Part shown: piece by piece, positions 1 to 6,513 of the stretch | Layout: each line of letters opens with the position of its first letter | Position numbering within the stretch: position 1 is the first letter of the stretch | Assembly (NCBI GenBank): GCA_030042915.1 | Contig: JASHYS010000225.1 | Location: forward strand, 1-8,247 | Reading direction: 5' to 3' | Length of the DNA: 8,247 nucleotides | DNA from: Acidobacteriaceae bacterium | GTDB taxonomy: Bacteria > Acidobacteriota > Terriglobia > Terriglobales > Acidobacteriaceae | Made by a program: the position numbers and the translations under genes | The notes under the pieces: model-generated | Told to the model about the DNA's origin: nothing | Database searches by the model: none | The model's input: the letters and a program-made list of their open reading frames with translations, nothing else

Positions 1-150
1 TTGCGGCTGCTCATTGAAGGCAAGGAACTGCCTCCGGCGCGCTCCTCGCTGGCTACGCCCAGCGACCGCGACGGCGGCGTGCAGCAAGTCCTCAAACCTG
101 AGAGCCGCGGCAGCTCGGGCATGCCCGAAGGATCGCCCTCGCCCGCGTAA
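1..150 (+). CDS. C-terminal tail of a truncated protein, possibly FtsH
   Basis: The first frame of the window is open from base 1 and ends at TAA 148-150, giving 49 residues that begin LRLLIEGKELPPARSSL and finish in a Ser/Pro/Gly-rich end (EGSPSPA). The gene start lies outside the window. A short helix-like stretch followed by a low-complexity acidic and proline-containing tail with VQQVLKPE resembles the disordered C-terminus of the membrane AAA+ zinc protease FtsH as I recall it from Acidobacteria. No catalytic domain is present to prove this. A strong terminator 40 bp downstream supports a gene ending here. It could be the tail of an unrelated protein. Confidence 0.5.
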   Translation: MRLLIEGKELPPARSSLATPSDRDGGVQQVLKPESRGSSGMPEGSPSPA

Positions 151-187
151 CGGCGGTCCGCAGTTCACAATTCGTAGTGTTCACTGC

Positions 188-221
188 AGGGCTGCTCCTC
201 ACTTCACGAGCAGCCCTTTTT
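188..221 (+). terminator. Rho-independent terminator
   Basis: A perfect inverted repeat GGGCTGCTC (189-197) / GAGCAGCCC (208-216), extended by an A-T pair, encloses a 10-nt loop and is followed directly by five T residues (217-221). This is a classical intrinsic terminator for the upstream plus-strand gene. It also isolates the phosphodiesterase gene downstream as its own transcription unit. Confidence 0.9.
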
Positions 222-262
222 GCATCTGCGTGTGACACCTAATCTCTGAAACCTGACCCCTG

Positions 263-268
263 TATAAT
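263..268 (+). promoter_or_regulatory. Putative -10 box for the phosphodiesterase gene
   Basis: A perfect TATAAT sits at 263-268, between the upstream terminator and the gene starting at 361. No good -35 lies at the usual spacing: the nearest TTGACA-like match, GTGACA at 232-237, is 25 bp upstream, which is too far. The predicted 5' untranslated region would be about 85 nt. Confidence 0.45.
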
Positions 269-347
269 TCCCCCGCAGACGGAATTCCGCTCGCTTGTGC
301 GTTCGTCAGAGTTGCGGCCGGCCCGTTTGTTCCCGCGAAAATCACTC

Positions 348-352
348 AGGAG
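348..352 (+). promoter_or_regulatory. Ribosome binding site fixing the start at 361
   Basis: AGGAG lies 8 nt upstream of ATG 361. It selects this start over the in-frame upstream start codon at 295, which would put 22 non-hydrophobic residues in front of a clean signal peptide. Confidence 0.8.
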
Positions 353-360
353 CACTCCGC

Positions 361-1743
361 ATGCACGCGGTCCTACGCCGTTCTTTCGTTGTCGTTTTCC
401 TAATTGCCACTCTGGCGGCCGGGGCCCATGCCGCGCCGGTCCTGATGATCTCCATCGACGGGCTCAAGCCCGAGTACATCACCCACGCCGACGAGCACGG
501 CATGAAGATTCCCTACCTGCGCACGCTGGTTTCCAATGGAACGTATGCCGAGGGCGTGGTGGGCATTTGGCCCACGGTCACCTACCCCAGTCACACCACG
601 CTTCTCACTGGCGTATGGCCGGCCGAGCACGGCGTCTATGCCAACCTGGTCTTCGATCCCTTCCAGCATTTCTCTGGCGCGTGGAACTGGTACGCTTCGC
701 AGATTCGCGTGCCCACCCTTTGGCAGGCTGCGCATAAGGCCGGCTTGCGCACCGCCAGCGTGGGCTGGCCGGTAAGCGTAGGCGCCACCGGCGTCGATTA
801 CCTCATTCCGGAGTACTGGCGCGGGTCCAATGCCGACTACTCCCCGAATCCCGACGACCAACTGCTGATGGCCGCACTGGCGCGGCCCGACACCTTGATT
901 CAGCAACTGAAATCCGCCGCCGGCCCGTACATGAACGGCAACGATACCAGCATCGGCGGCGACGAGATGAAAACCCGCTACACGCTGGAGATTCTGCGCC
1001 GCTACAAGCCCGCGTTCCTCACGCTGCACCTCAGCTCGCTTGACGACGCCCAGCACGCGCATGGGCCGTTCAGCGCCGAGGCCGATGCCGACCTCGAAGC
1101 CATTGACGGCATGGTGGCGCGCCTGGCGCGTCAGGAGTTCTTGAACAGTCCCGCGGCAGTGCTGGTCATCGTCTCCGATCACGGATTCATGAACATCACG
1201 CATTTTGTGAATCTCGCCTATGCGTTTGTGAAGGCCGGATTCATCCAGGCCACCTTCAATCCTGGTTCCAGTACGCCTAAAGTGACTTCGTGGAAGGCCG
1301 AGCCCTGGGGCGCGGGTGGCATGGCCGCTATCATGCTTCAGGATCCGAATGATCACGCCACCGAGCAGCAGGTGCGCGCATTCCTCTTGAAGCTTGCCGC
1401 CGACCCGTCGAACGGCATCGCCCAAGTCCTCGACCGCCAGGAAATCGCTCAACGCGGCGCGTTCCCCGACGCGGCGTTCCTGGTCGCCTTAAAGCCCGGC
1501 TACTATCTTGGGGCCGATACATCGGGCACTCTGGTCACGCCCATTCCTGGAACGCGCGGTTCGCATGGCTTCTCGCCGGAATACCCTGAGATGCGCTCTT
1601 CCTTCTTTGTGTTAGGGGCCGGCATCGCACACCATCGCGACCTCGGCATAGTCGATATGCGCCAGATAGCCCCCACCGTGGCGCGCATCCTGCGCGTGCC
1701 CATGCCCACAGCAAAAGCCCAGCCGCTGCACGTGGCGCCCTGA
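361..1743 (+). CDS. Secreted nucleotide pyrophosphatase/phosphodiesterase (alkaline phosphatase superfamily)
   Basis: A 460-residue protein of the type I phosphodiesterase/nucleotide pyrophosphatase (NPP) family, which hydrolyses phosphodiester or pyrophosphate bonds at a two-metal site. The N-terminus is a Sec signal peptide: basic MHAVLRRS, a hydrophobic core, and likely cleavage after AHA near residue 24, so the enzyme should act in the periplasm or outside the cell. The complete NPP metal and nucleophile set is visible: D33 in SIDG, the nucleophile T74 in TYPSH, D228 and H232 in the DDAQHAHGP segment (matching the NPP pattern D-x3-H-x2-GP), D273-H274 in VSDHGF, and H402 in GSHGF. The length is normal for a bacterial single-domain NPP. 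It stands alone between terminators. The exact substrate (nucleotides, glycerophosphodiesters or others) cannot be read from the sequence. Confidence 0.94.
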   Translation: MHAVLRRSFVVVFLIATLAAGAHAAPVLMISIDGLKPEYITHADEHGMKIPYLRTLVSNGTYAEGVVGIWPTVTYPSHTTLLTGVWPAEHGVYANLVFDPFQHFSGAWNWYASQIRVPTLWQAAHKAGLRTASVGWPVSVGATGVDYLIPEYWRGSNADYSPNPDDQLLMAALARPDTLIQQLKSAAGPYMNGNDTSIGGDEMKTRYTLEILRRYKPAFLTLHLSSLDDAQHAHGPFSAEADADLEAIDGMVARLARQEFLNSPAAVLVIVSDHGFMNITHFVNLAYAFVKAGFIQATFNPGSSTPKVTSWKAEPWGAGGMAAIMLQDPNDHATEQQVRAFLLKLAADPSNGIAQVLDRQEIAQRGAFPDAAFLVALKPGYYLGADTSGTLVTPIPGTRGSHGFSPEYPEMRSSFFVLGAGIAHHRDLGIVDMRQIAPTVARILRVPMPTAKAQPLHVAP

Positions 1744-1822
1744 TTCGGGGCTGGATCGCCTTTGTGGACTGCGGCTCCGGTTCGCCTGAAATCCGGGCCT
1801 TGCAACAGGCCACAAAACGCAA

Positions 1823-1860
1823 ACGGCGATTCCATCAAGGAATCGCCGTCGTCTTTCTTG
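1823..1860. terminator. Bidirectional terminator between convergent genes
   Basis: An 11-bp perfect stem (1823-1833 with 1839-1849) closes a 5-nt loop ATCAA. On the plus strand it is followed by T-rich sequence (GTCTTTCTTG). On the minus strand the complement of 1811-1822 gives TTTGCGTTTTG. It lies between the 3' ends of the phosphodiesterase gene (1743, plus) and the beta-barrel gene (1928, minus) and probably stops both. Confidence 0.85.
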
Positions 1861-1864
1861 TCCC

Positions 1865-1919
1865 CTTGGTCCCGGGGTCCCCGGCGAGCGATTTGTGCTC
1901 GCTGGGGTGGCTTGGTCCC
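1865..1919. repeat. Hairpin flanked by 9-bp direct repeats
   Basis: An 11-bp stem with one G-T wobble (1879-1889 with 1897-1907, loop GATTTGT) is flanked by two copies of CTTGGTCCC, at 1865-1873 and 1911-1919. The unit sits just 8 bp past the stop codon of the minus-strand beta-barrel gene, so it may act as an additional terminator. The direct repeats outside an inverted repeat also resemble a REP-like or miniature mobile palindrome. Whether it recurs in the genome cannot be seen here. Confidence 0.55.
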
Positions 1920-1927
1920 CGCTTTTC

Positions 1928-2473
1928 TCAGAAGACCCGGTACGCGATCCCTACGCTGCCGCCATAAGGATAGAGGGTGGGCGCCACGTTCCATTGCTCG
2001 TATTCAAAGTCGACGCAGCGCAGCGTGAAGTGCTTGCTCATGTGGTAATCCACGCCGCCACCATACGCGACAGCGAAGGTATTGCCGGTAAGAAAACTGC
2101 CCGTGCCCATGCCCACCAGCACTTTGCCGTATGGAACGAGTCCGTGGTACTCCCAGGGAGCAAGCCGCGGGCCGATCAGATAGGTATCCTCATTGATGCC
2201 GCGATATTGGTTGAAGCGCAGCCAGTGCCCCTCGCCTTCGATCTGCAGCCAGCGGTTGAAGTGCACGTCAACGTAGGCGCCCGGGCCGTAAAGCCGATTG
2301 GGGCTGGTTTGCGCAATAAACTCATCCGCGTAGTCGGGCTGGTACATGGAGCCGAGCGCACCGGCCTCCAGCCTGAAAGGGCTACCCTGCGCTGAAGGAA
2401 CCACTTGCGCACGCGCGGAAACGGCAAACCCGAAAAGCAGTGCGCAAAAAAATAAAGAAAGCTTTGATTTCAT
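1928..2473 (-). CDS. Small outer-membrane beta-barrel protein
   Basis: A 181-residue protein with a clear Sec signal peptide (MKSKLS, hydrophobic core to residue 17, ARA cleavage after residue 22). The mature part is rich in alternating aromatic and polar residues and glycines (for example YGPGAYVDVHFNRWLQIEGEG and LVPYGKVLVGMG), as in amphipathic strands, and the chain ends in YRVF with the C-terminal Phe recognised by the BAM complex. This fits the OmpA/OmpW-like 8-stranded barrel group (outer membrane beta-barrel domain), probably a structural or small-molecule channel protein. ATG 2473 was chosen because it gives the standard basic n-region. ATG 2488, five codons upstream, follows GGAAG at 3 nt and remains possible. 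It lies 130 bp downstream of the M48-like gene on the same strand and may be partly co-transcribed with it. Exact function is unknown. Confidence 0.82.
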   Translation of the reverse strand: MKSKLSLFFCALLFGFAVSARAQVVPSAQGSPFRLEAGALGSMYQPDYADEFIAQTSPNRLYGPGAYVDVHFNRWLQIEGEGHWLRFNQYRGINEDTYLIGPRLAPWEYHGLVPYGKVLVGMGTGSFLTGNTFAVAYGGGVDYHMSKHFTLRCVDFEYEQWNVAPTLYPYGGSVGIAYRVF

Positions 2474-2554
2474 GAGCACAACGCACATCCACTTCCGATG
2501 AATTTTTACCAAGGGAAGATGCGACCTTCTCGCAAAATACAACATACCGGCTGG

Positions 2555-2579
2555 GGGCGCTGCCTTGAAGGCAGCGCCC
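2555..2579. terminator. Hairpin between the M48-like and beta-barrel genes
   Basis: A perfect 10-bp GC-rich stem (2555-2564 with 2570-2579, extendable by T2565-A2569) lies 24 bp beyond the stop codon of the minus-strand M48-like gene. On the minus strand it is not followed by a compact U-run, only by a looser T-rich stretch. It may therefore be a weak terminator, an attenuator, or an mRNA 3'-end stabiliser rather than a full stop. Confidence 0.5.
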
Positions 2580-2603
2580 AGTCCCGGGGCCGGTAAGTTA
2601 ATT

Positions 2604-4631
2604 TTATTCCGTTTGCGGATTTTGTGCAGTTGTGGATTGCTGATCCGGTGTAGGAGCAGCGGTGCTGGCCGGCGGCGGCTGCGTGGGAGGCGTAGGTCCA
2701 TTCGACGCAGGTGCTGCGCTGGTGGCCGGATTGGTTGGAGCCGGCGGCGCATTGTCAGGCGCTGCGGCCGGTTGGTCGGTGGCCGAGGGAGTCGCCGCAG
2801 GAGCCGCGGCCGGTGCCGGCGTCGGCGTGACTGAAGCCTCTTCGTAGCGCTGCAGTTTGTAGAAGATTGGCGTCACTTCAAACGGCATCTTGTCCCGGGC
2901 GTTCATGGGCAGATACCGCTTGGCGTTCAGCATGTGCACCTTGTCGTCCCACGGGTCCGTCTTCAGCCAGCTTCCCAGCGGCAGGGCCGCCTGCTGCGTT
3001 GGATCGTCCCAGTTGATCTTGGGCGCCATGTGCGCAAGTTCGCCCAGCCAGGGTGTGCCGTCCGGCTTGAGCATCGAGTCACCCAGCTTGGGGGTGTTCA
3101 ACGCTCTCAGAGCCGTGCCGCGATCCGCAAGCTGCTCGAAGTAAAGTCCCGCATTGGGCAGCTTGTCCTTGTACATCGAGGCTTCCAGATATTCCATGGC
3201 CTTCTTGGACGCAGTCCCGTTGTCCACATCCGAGTGATTCATGTTGATCTGGCGGAAGGTGGACTCGTCGGGAAAGAGCAGACGGTCGTTAAAGGCATAA
3301 CGCGTGTCGATGTGATGGCCCATGGCGATGTGCGCCAGCTCCAGCGACATAACCGAGGCGATGGCTTCCTCGCTCGGCAGGCTGTCCAGCAGGCCTTTGC
3401 TCACCAGGATGGTGTTGCCCACTGTGGTGGCCTCGATGGTGTCGGTCAGCAGCACGCGGCAGTGAATCGGGTCAGTGAAGGCCAGGTTGTTGGGCACGAT
3501 CAGGTTGATCACGATCTGACCCAGCACCTTGTCCTCATAGCCGCCGGGATCGAGAGGCGCCACCAGTCCGGCTTCCACCAGCCGGTCGATGATGTTGTTC
3601 TCGGCCTGCGCAATCCACATCCGCGATGCCTGCAGCGGACCAACGTCCTGCGAGTCGTCGCTCTTGTCCACTGCATCGTCTACCTTCACGCTCACGTTCT
3701 CGGCGTTGCGCGTGGGCAGCTTCAGCGAGTAGCCCCAGAAGTGCGTCTGTGCCTTCAGGCCGACGGTCTTCTCGCCTTCGGTGCGCTGCGTTTCCTCAAC
3801 GTAGACGGCCACCGGCAGCCAGATTCCCGGCTGCACGTTCATCCGCCAGCTGTCGAAGTGGAAGAAGTACTTCGACGCGTCCTCACTGGAGGGGCCGGTA
3901 TAGGTGCCGTTGAAGCGCACCACGTTGCCGCCCTCATCCTCAATCCAGATGCGCCCGTAGAACCGGCCCATGCCCTTCACTTCAGCCCTGGGATGCACAT
4001 CGAAGACCCAGGTGCGCACCGTGCCCAGAAACTCGCGGCGCACAAAGCTGAAAACGTAATGCTGCTGGTCGAAGCCCGACGGGTCGATGAACATCATTTC
4101 CATGAAGCCGTTGGGCATGTAGGTGAAGTGCGTGTCCAGGCCCAGCGCCTTGGTCAGCCCCGTCATGGCCGAAACCGAATCACGGAAGAAGTTGCGCTTG
4201 GCATCTTCCTTGGGAACGTAAGTCTTGTCGAAAAATCCCTTGCCGAAATCCACACGGCTGAGCATGTAGTGATCGGCCATGGGCACTTCGTATAGCTTCA
4301 CGTCCGGTTTGGTGTCCTGGATGTAGGTTTCCACCAGGGGCGTGCGTTGCTGAATGTTCTTGATCAATACCTTTTCCTGGGTGATGGCCTTTTGCACCAG
4401 GGCCATTTGCTCAGGGGTGAGTTGGCGCGCTTGTTCGTACTTCGGTTCTTTCTTCGCGTACGCGCAAACTACGCCCATGGTCAAGATCAGGAAGGTTACG
4501 GCAAAACCAGCGATCTTCCGCCCCGCGAATTTCCCATGGCGCCGCGCCTCAGAGTCGCGTTGACTTGAAAACTGCGGCAAAGGGATTTCCGATCCCTGGT
4601 TTTGGAATAGGGGGATCTTCCGAAATGTCAT
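2604..4631 (-). CDS. Exported M48-like protein with degenerate zinc motif
   Basis: A 675-residue exported protein. Residues 40-57 form a hydrophobic segment behind a long basic n-region, with a plausible cleavage after AYA (59). The cysteine at 56 is not in a good lipobox. Residues about 65-325 form a beta-rich region (DPSGF, RIWIEDEGGNVVRFNGTY) resembling outer-membrane lipoprotein-sorting folds. Residues about 380-520 match the M48 zincin layout (NTILVSKGLLDSLPSEEAIASVMS, then the helix LELAHIAMGHH). The canonical HExxH is L430-E431-L-A-H434, so the first zinc-binding His is replaced by Leu. The later E-x-x-A-D ligand region reads KKAMEYLE, so activity is doubtful. The last ~77 residues are a Pro/Ala/Thr-rich low-complexity tail. 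ATG 4631 has GAGGAG 6 nt upstream. GTG 4652, with AGGAG at 8 nt, is an alternative giving 7 extra residues. It follows the TonB gene by 133 bp on the same strand with no clear terminator between them. The function is unknown; a scaffold or chaperone role is my inference. Confidence 0.85.
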   Translation of the reverse strand: MTFRKIPLFQNQGSEIPLPQFSSQRDSEARRHGKFAGRKIAGFAVTFLILTMGVVCAYAKKEPKYEQARQLTPEQMALVQKAITQEKVLIKNIQQRTPLVETYIQDTKPDVKLYEVPMADHYMLSRVDFGKGFFDKTYVPKEDAKRNFFRDSVSAMTGLTKALGLDTHFTYMPNGFMEMMFIDPSGFDQQHYVFSFVRREFLGTVRTWVFDVHPRAEVKGMGRFYGRIWIEDEGGNVVRFNGTYTGPSSEDASKYFFHFDSWRMNVQPGIWLPVAVYVEETQRTEGEKTVGLKAQTHFWGYSLKLPTRNAENVSVKVDDAVDKSDDSQDVGPLQASRMWIAQAENNIIDRLVEAGLVAPLDPGGYEDKVLGQIVINLIVPNNLAFTDPIHCRVLLTDTIEATTVGNTILVSKGLLDSLPSEEAIASVMSLELAHIAMGHHIDTRYAFNDRLLFPDESTFRQINMNHSDVDNGTASKKAMEYLEASMYKDKLPNAGLYFEQLADRGTALRALNTPKLGDSMLKPDGTPWLGELAHMAPKINWDDPTQQAALPLGSWLKTDPWDDKVHMLNAKRYLPMNARDKMPFEVTPIFYKLQRYEEASVTPTPAPAAAPAATPSATDQPAAAPDNAPPAPTNPATSAAPASNGPTPPTQPPPASTAAPTPDQQSTTAQNPQTE

Positions 4632-4637
4632 GTGCGA

Positions 4638-4643
4638 CTCCTC
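4638..4643 (-). promoter_or_regulatory. Ribosome binding site of the M48-like gene
   Basis: GAGGAG on the minus strand, 6 nt before ATG 4631. A second AGGAG (complement of 4661-4665) sits 8 nt before an in-frame GTG at 4652, so two overlapping starts are possible. The ATG with the longer Shine-Dalgarno match is preferred. Confidence 0.7.
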
Positions 4644-4764
4644 GTGGAACACTTTACGCTCTCCTCTGCCTCGACACGCCTCTTGAGCGTGCGCACCGGA
4701 TTGAGCTGTGTTCTCCTCTTTTCAAAATTGATGCTACCCCAATTGAGGTTTCCCTTTTATCCCG

Positions 4765-5814
4765 TTACGCCAATTGGAACGTAATGGTAATCCTTGTTGT
4801 CACGTCCACCGGATGACCGTTGCTGGTCGCCGGACGGAAGCGAATCTGTTCGGCCACGCGTCGCGCTTCTTCATCGAGCCCATGGCCCAGCCCGTGCACG
4901 ACTTCGTGCACCACCACCTGACCGGTGGCCAGAAAAGTTACGCTGAGCACTACATCTCCCTGGACGCGCAACTGTCTTGCTTCATTCGTATATTGCACGG
5001 CAGGCTTCGAAAGTACCTCGACTTCGGTGGCGCGAACTACGTCGCTCGTCACCTTGGGAGTTGCCACCGCGGCCGTGGCCTGGGGAATCCCCGCCGAAGC
5101 CACCTTGCCACTGTAGTTCCCAGGACCTGTGCCGTTCGCGCCGGGCATGCCGGCCGACGCCACCTTGCCCACCACGCCGTTGTTCGAACCGTATTTGGTT
5201 CCGTTGCCAAGACCCGTCGATCCAACCACACCGTGCGGCGCAACCGCCGGCCCCTCCGCTCCGCCATAAGGATTGCCGATTGCCGCCACTGTGGCGGGGC
5301 GCGTCGCATTGGGATTAGGCGTGACGCCAAACGTCTGGCCCAGATGCACCGGCGTCGTCGATGGCTTCACCTGCGGGTTTTGCGCCGGCATGGCAGCGGT
5401 CAGCGCCGCCTTGGGTTGCGGGGCCAGTGTCACCGTCTGCGGCTTGGGAGCCACCACCGGCATGTTCACCTTGGCTTCCATCTCCACCGGCTTCGGCTCC
5501 GGCTTCGGCTTGGGCAGGTCGATCTTCTTCTCTTCAAGTTGCGGAAGTTCCAGCTTGGGCTGCTGCACCGGAGGCGGAAGCTCGGGCGGCGGCGGCTGCT
5601 TCACCTTCACCGGCGGAGGCGGATTGCTGGGAATGATCAGCTCCGTCATCTCGTAGTGCTGCTCGATCACGTGCTTCGCGGTCATGCCCACGATGATGAT
5701 CGTGGTCGCCACCACCAGGTTCACGCTCGAGCTCACCACGAACGGAAGGATGCGGCCCTCCGGTTCGGGGAGCAATCCAAAATTGGTCCGTCCAGGCGTA
5801 TAACTCGTCGGCAT
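4765..5814 (-). CDS. TonB-family energy-transducing protein
   Basis: A 349-residue TonB-like protein, expected to link an ExbB/ExbD-type proton-driven motor in the inner membrane to outer-membrane receptors. Residues 24-46 form the single N-terminal transmembrane anchor. Residues 62-170 are the periplasm-spanning Pro-rich section, with PPPP runs and alternating Lys-Pro and Glu-Pro. Residues 180-250 are Gly/Ala/Asn-rich and contain GKVASAG twice (216-222, 236-242). Residues 270-349 form the TonB C-terminal domain (PAVQYTNEARQLRVQGDVVLSVTF, then LDEEARRVAEQIRFRPA and a final beta strand). ATG 5814 has GAGG 9 nt upstream. An in-frame GTG at 5946 would add 44 residues but lacks a Shine-Dalgarno sequence, and the extra segment has visibly weaker GC bias at third positions. 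No exbB or exbD is in the window, so it may be one of several TonB paralogues. Confidence 0.9.
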   Translation of the reverse strand: MPTSYTPGRTNFGLLPEPEGRILPFVVSSSVNLVVATTIIIVGMTAKHVIEQHYEMTELIIPSNPPPPVKVKQPPPPELPPPVQQPKLELPQLEEKKIDLPKPKPEPKPVEMEAKVNMPVVAPKPQTVTLAPQPKAALTAAMPAQNPQVKPSTTPVHLGQTFGVTPNPNATRPATVAAIGNPYGGAEGPAVAPHGVVGSTGLGNGTKYGSNNGVVGKVASAGMPGANGTGPGNYSGKVASAGIPQATAAVATPKVTSDVVRATEVEVLSKPAVQYTNEARQLRVQGDVVLSVTFLATGQVVVHEVVHGLGHGLDEEARRVAEQIRFRPATSNGHPVDVTTRITITFQLA

Positions 5815-6185
5815 TTCCTCATACCTCGCGTCCGGCCGCTCAAGCCGGCACAGAATCTCTGGCCTTTCATCGAACTTCGGCAAAATCGGGGCGGCACTTC
5901 GCCGGCCAAAAGAATCTGCGGCACTCGATTTCTTCTTGTCAATCACCCATGCTTTGCGGCGAGTGCTTCCGCAGCATGGTCTGTGCCGTTCGGCCCTCCC
6001 TGCTCTCGGGCCCGACGACTAACCTCACTTTCAACCTTCGGCCAAACCCGGCGACTCGATCTGTTTTCTCCGGAGATTCCGTGCAGATGGAGGGGGAGAT
6101 GCCAGTATATGGTCTTTTAAATCCCACGCCGATAACCCAAATTGTGTATCGACAATGGGGAAACTCTTGAGGGAAGGGTGCAGCT

Positions 6186-6191
6186 TATAAT
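6186..6191 (+). promoter_or_regulatory. Putative -10 box
   Basis: A perfect TATAAT in the divergent intergenic region, predicting a start near 6198. The best TTGA-like -35 (TTGAGG 6167-6172) is only 13 bp away, which is too short for standard sigma-70 spacing, so the promoter rests mainly on the -10. It would drive either a small RNA or a leader of about 315 nt upstream of the epimerase gene. Confidence 0.45.
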
Positions 6192-6197
6192 GCGCTT

Positions 6198-6375
6198 CGC
6201 CGCCTCTTAAGCCGGCCCGGTGAAACCCTGCGCCTGTAGACACCACGTCCCTCCGCTTGCGTGTTCCAAGGCACCTGTTCGGGAACCGTACGCACTCATC
6301 GCGCCGGCGGGAGCGTGCTGCCTGAATACCAAATTCGGGGGTTAAAAACCCCAGGCCCGGCATCTGCTTGTCGAC
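6198..6375 (+). ncRNA. Candidate structured small RNA, possibly 6S-like
   Basis: Downstream of the TATAAT box the sequence can fold into a long rod. The terminal arm is GCGT-GTTCC (6259-6267) with GGAAC (6282-6286) and ACGC (6290-6293), leaving a 3-nt bulge. An inner stem is ACGTCCC (6245-6251) with GGGA-G-CGT (6309-6316, one bulged G). An outer stem is AACCC (6224-6228) with GGGTT (6339-6343). Between the last two stems lies an open, roughly symmetric internal region. A rod of about 180 nt with a central bubble is the general shape of 6S RNA, the RNA polymerase decoy. I did not recognise conserved 6S sequence blocks with certainty. The same segment could instead be the structured 5' leader of the epimerase mRNA. 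The 3' boundary is a guess. Confidence 0.35.
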
Positions 6376-6498
6376 ACCGCGCATCCACTCCGACGACAGG
6401 CATCACCCACGGGGAGGAATTTGGCCCTGCGACTCGGTCGGCCGCTTTGATGGCACTGCTCTTCTTATAGACTCAAGGTACCGCAAACTGTCGTGGAA

Positions 6499-6503
6499 AG
6501 GGG
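6499..6503 (+). promoter_or_regulatory. Ribosome binding site of the epimerase gene
   Basis: AGGGG, part of AAAGGGG, lies 10 nt before GTG 6514. This places the start so that the protein begins VKIFVTGGAGYIGG, which aligns with the usual N-terminus of GalE-type epimerases. The alternative GTG at 6493 would overlap this site and add seven residues not expected in the family. Confidence 0.65.
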
Positions 6504-6513
6504 AATCTTTTTT

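Larger units (their letters stand above)
5947..6513. other. Long divergent intergenic region
   Basis: This stretch lies between the minus-strand TonB gene and the plus-strand epimerase gene. The reading frames here are short and show no signal peptide, domain or ribosome binding site, so I see no convincing gene. Plus-strand content: a TATAAT at 6186-6191 followed by a foldable GC-rich segment (candidate RNA, listed separately). Minus-strand content: a TATACT-like -10 (complement of 6104-6109) that could serve the TonB gene, but without a recognisable -35. The part from about 6376 to 6495 holds only weak short inverted repeats, such as TGTCG/CGACA at 6369-6398. Confidence 0.6.

Noticed and set aside
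14..235. Open frame of 73 codons at the left edge
   Set aside because: It runs through the terminator hairpin and is Arg/Pro/Ala-rich; the other frame ending at 150 fits the terminator position better.
400..1452. Minus-strand open frame of 350 codons opposite the phosphodiesterase gene
   Set aside because: The opposite strand carries a complete catalytic motif set, so this frame is a shadow.
2934..4295. Plus-strand open frame of 453 codons opposite the M48-like gene
   Set aside because: His/Arg/Val-rich, without domains or signal; it is the antisense shadow of a well-supported gene in GC-rich DNA.
4774..6120. Plus-strand open frame of 448 codons opposite the TonB gene
   Set aside because: The product is extremely Arg/His-rich and low in complexity, as expected from the complement of Pro/Lys-rich coding sequence; there is no ribosome binding site or recognisable domain.
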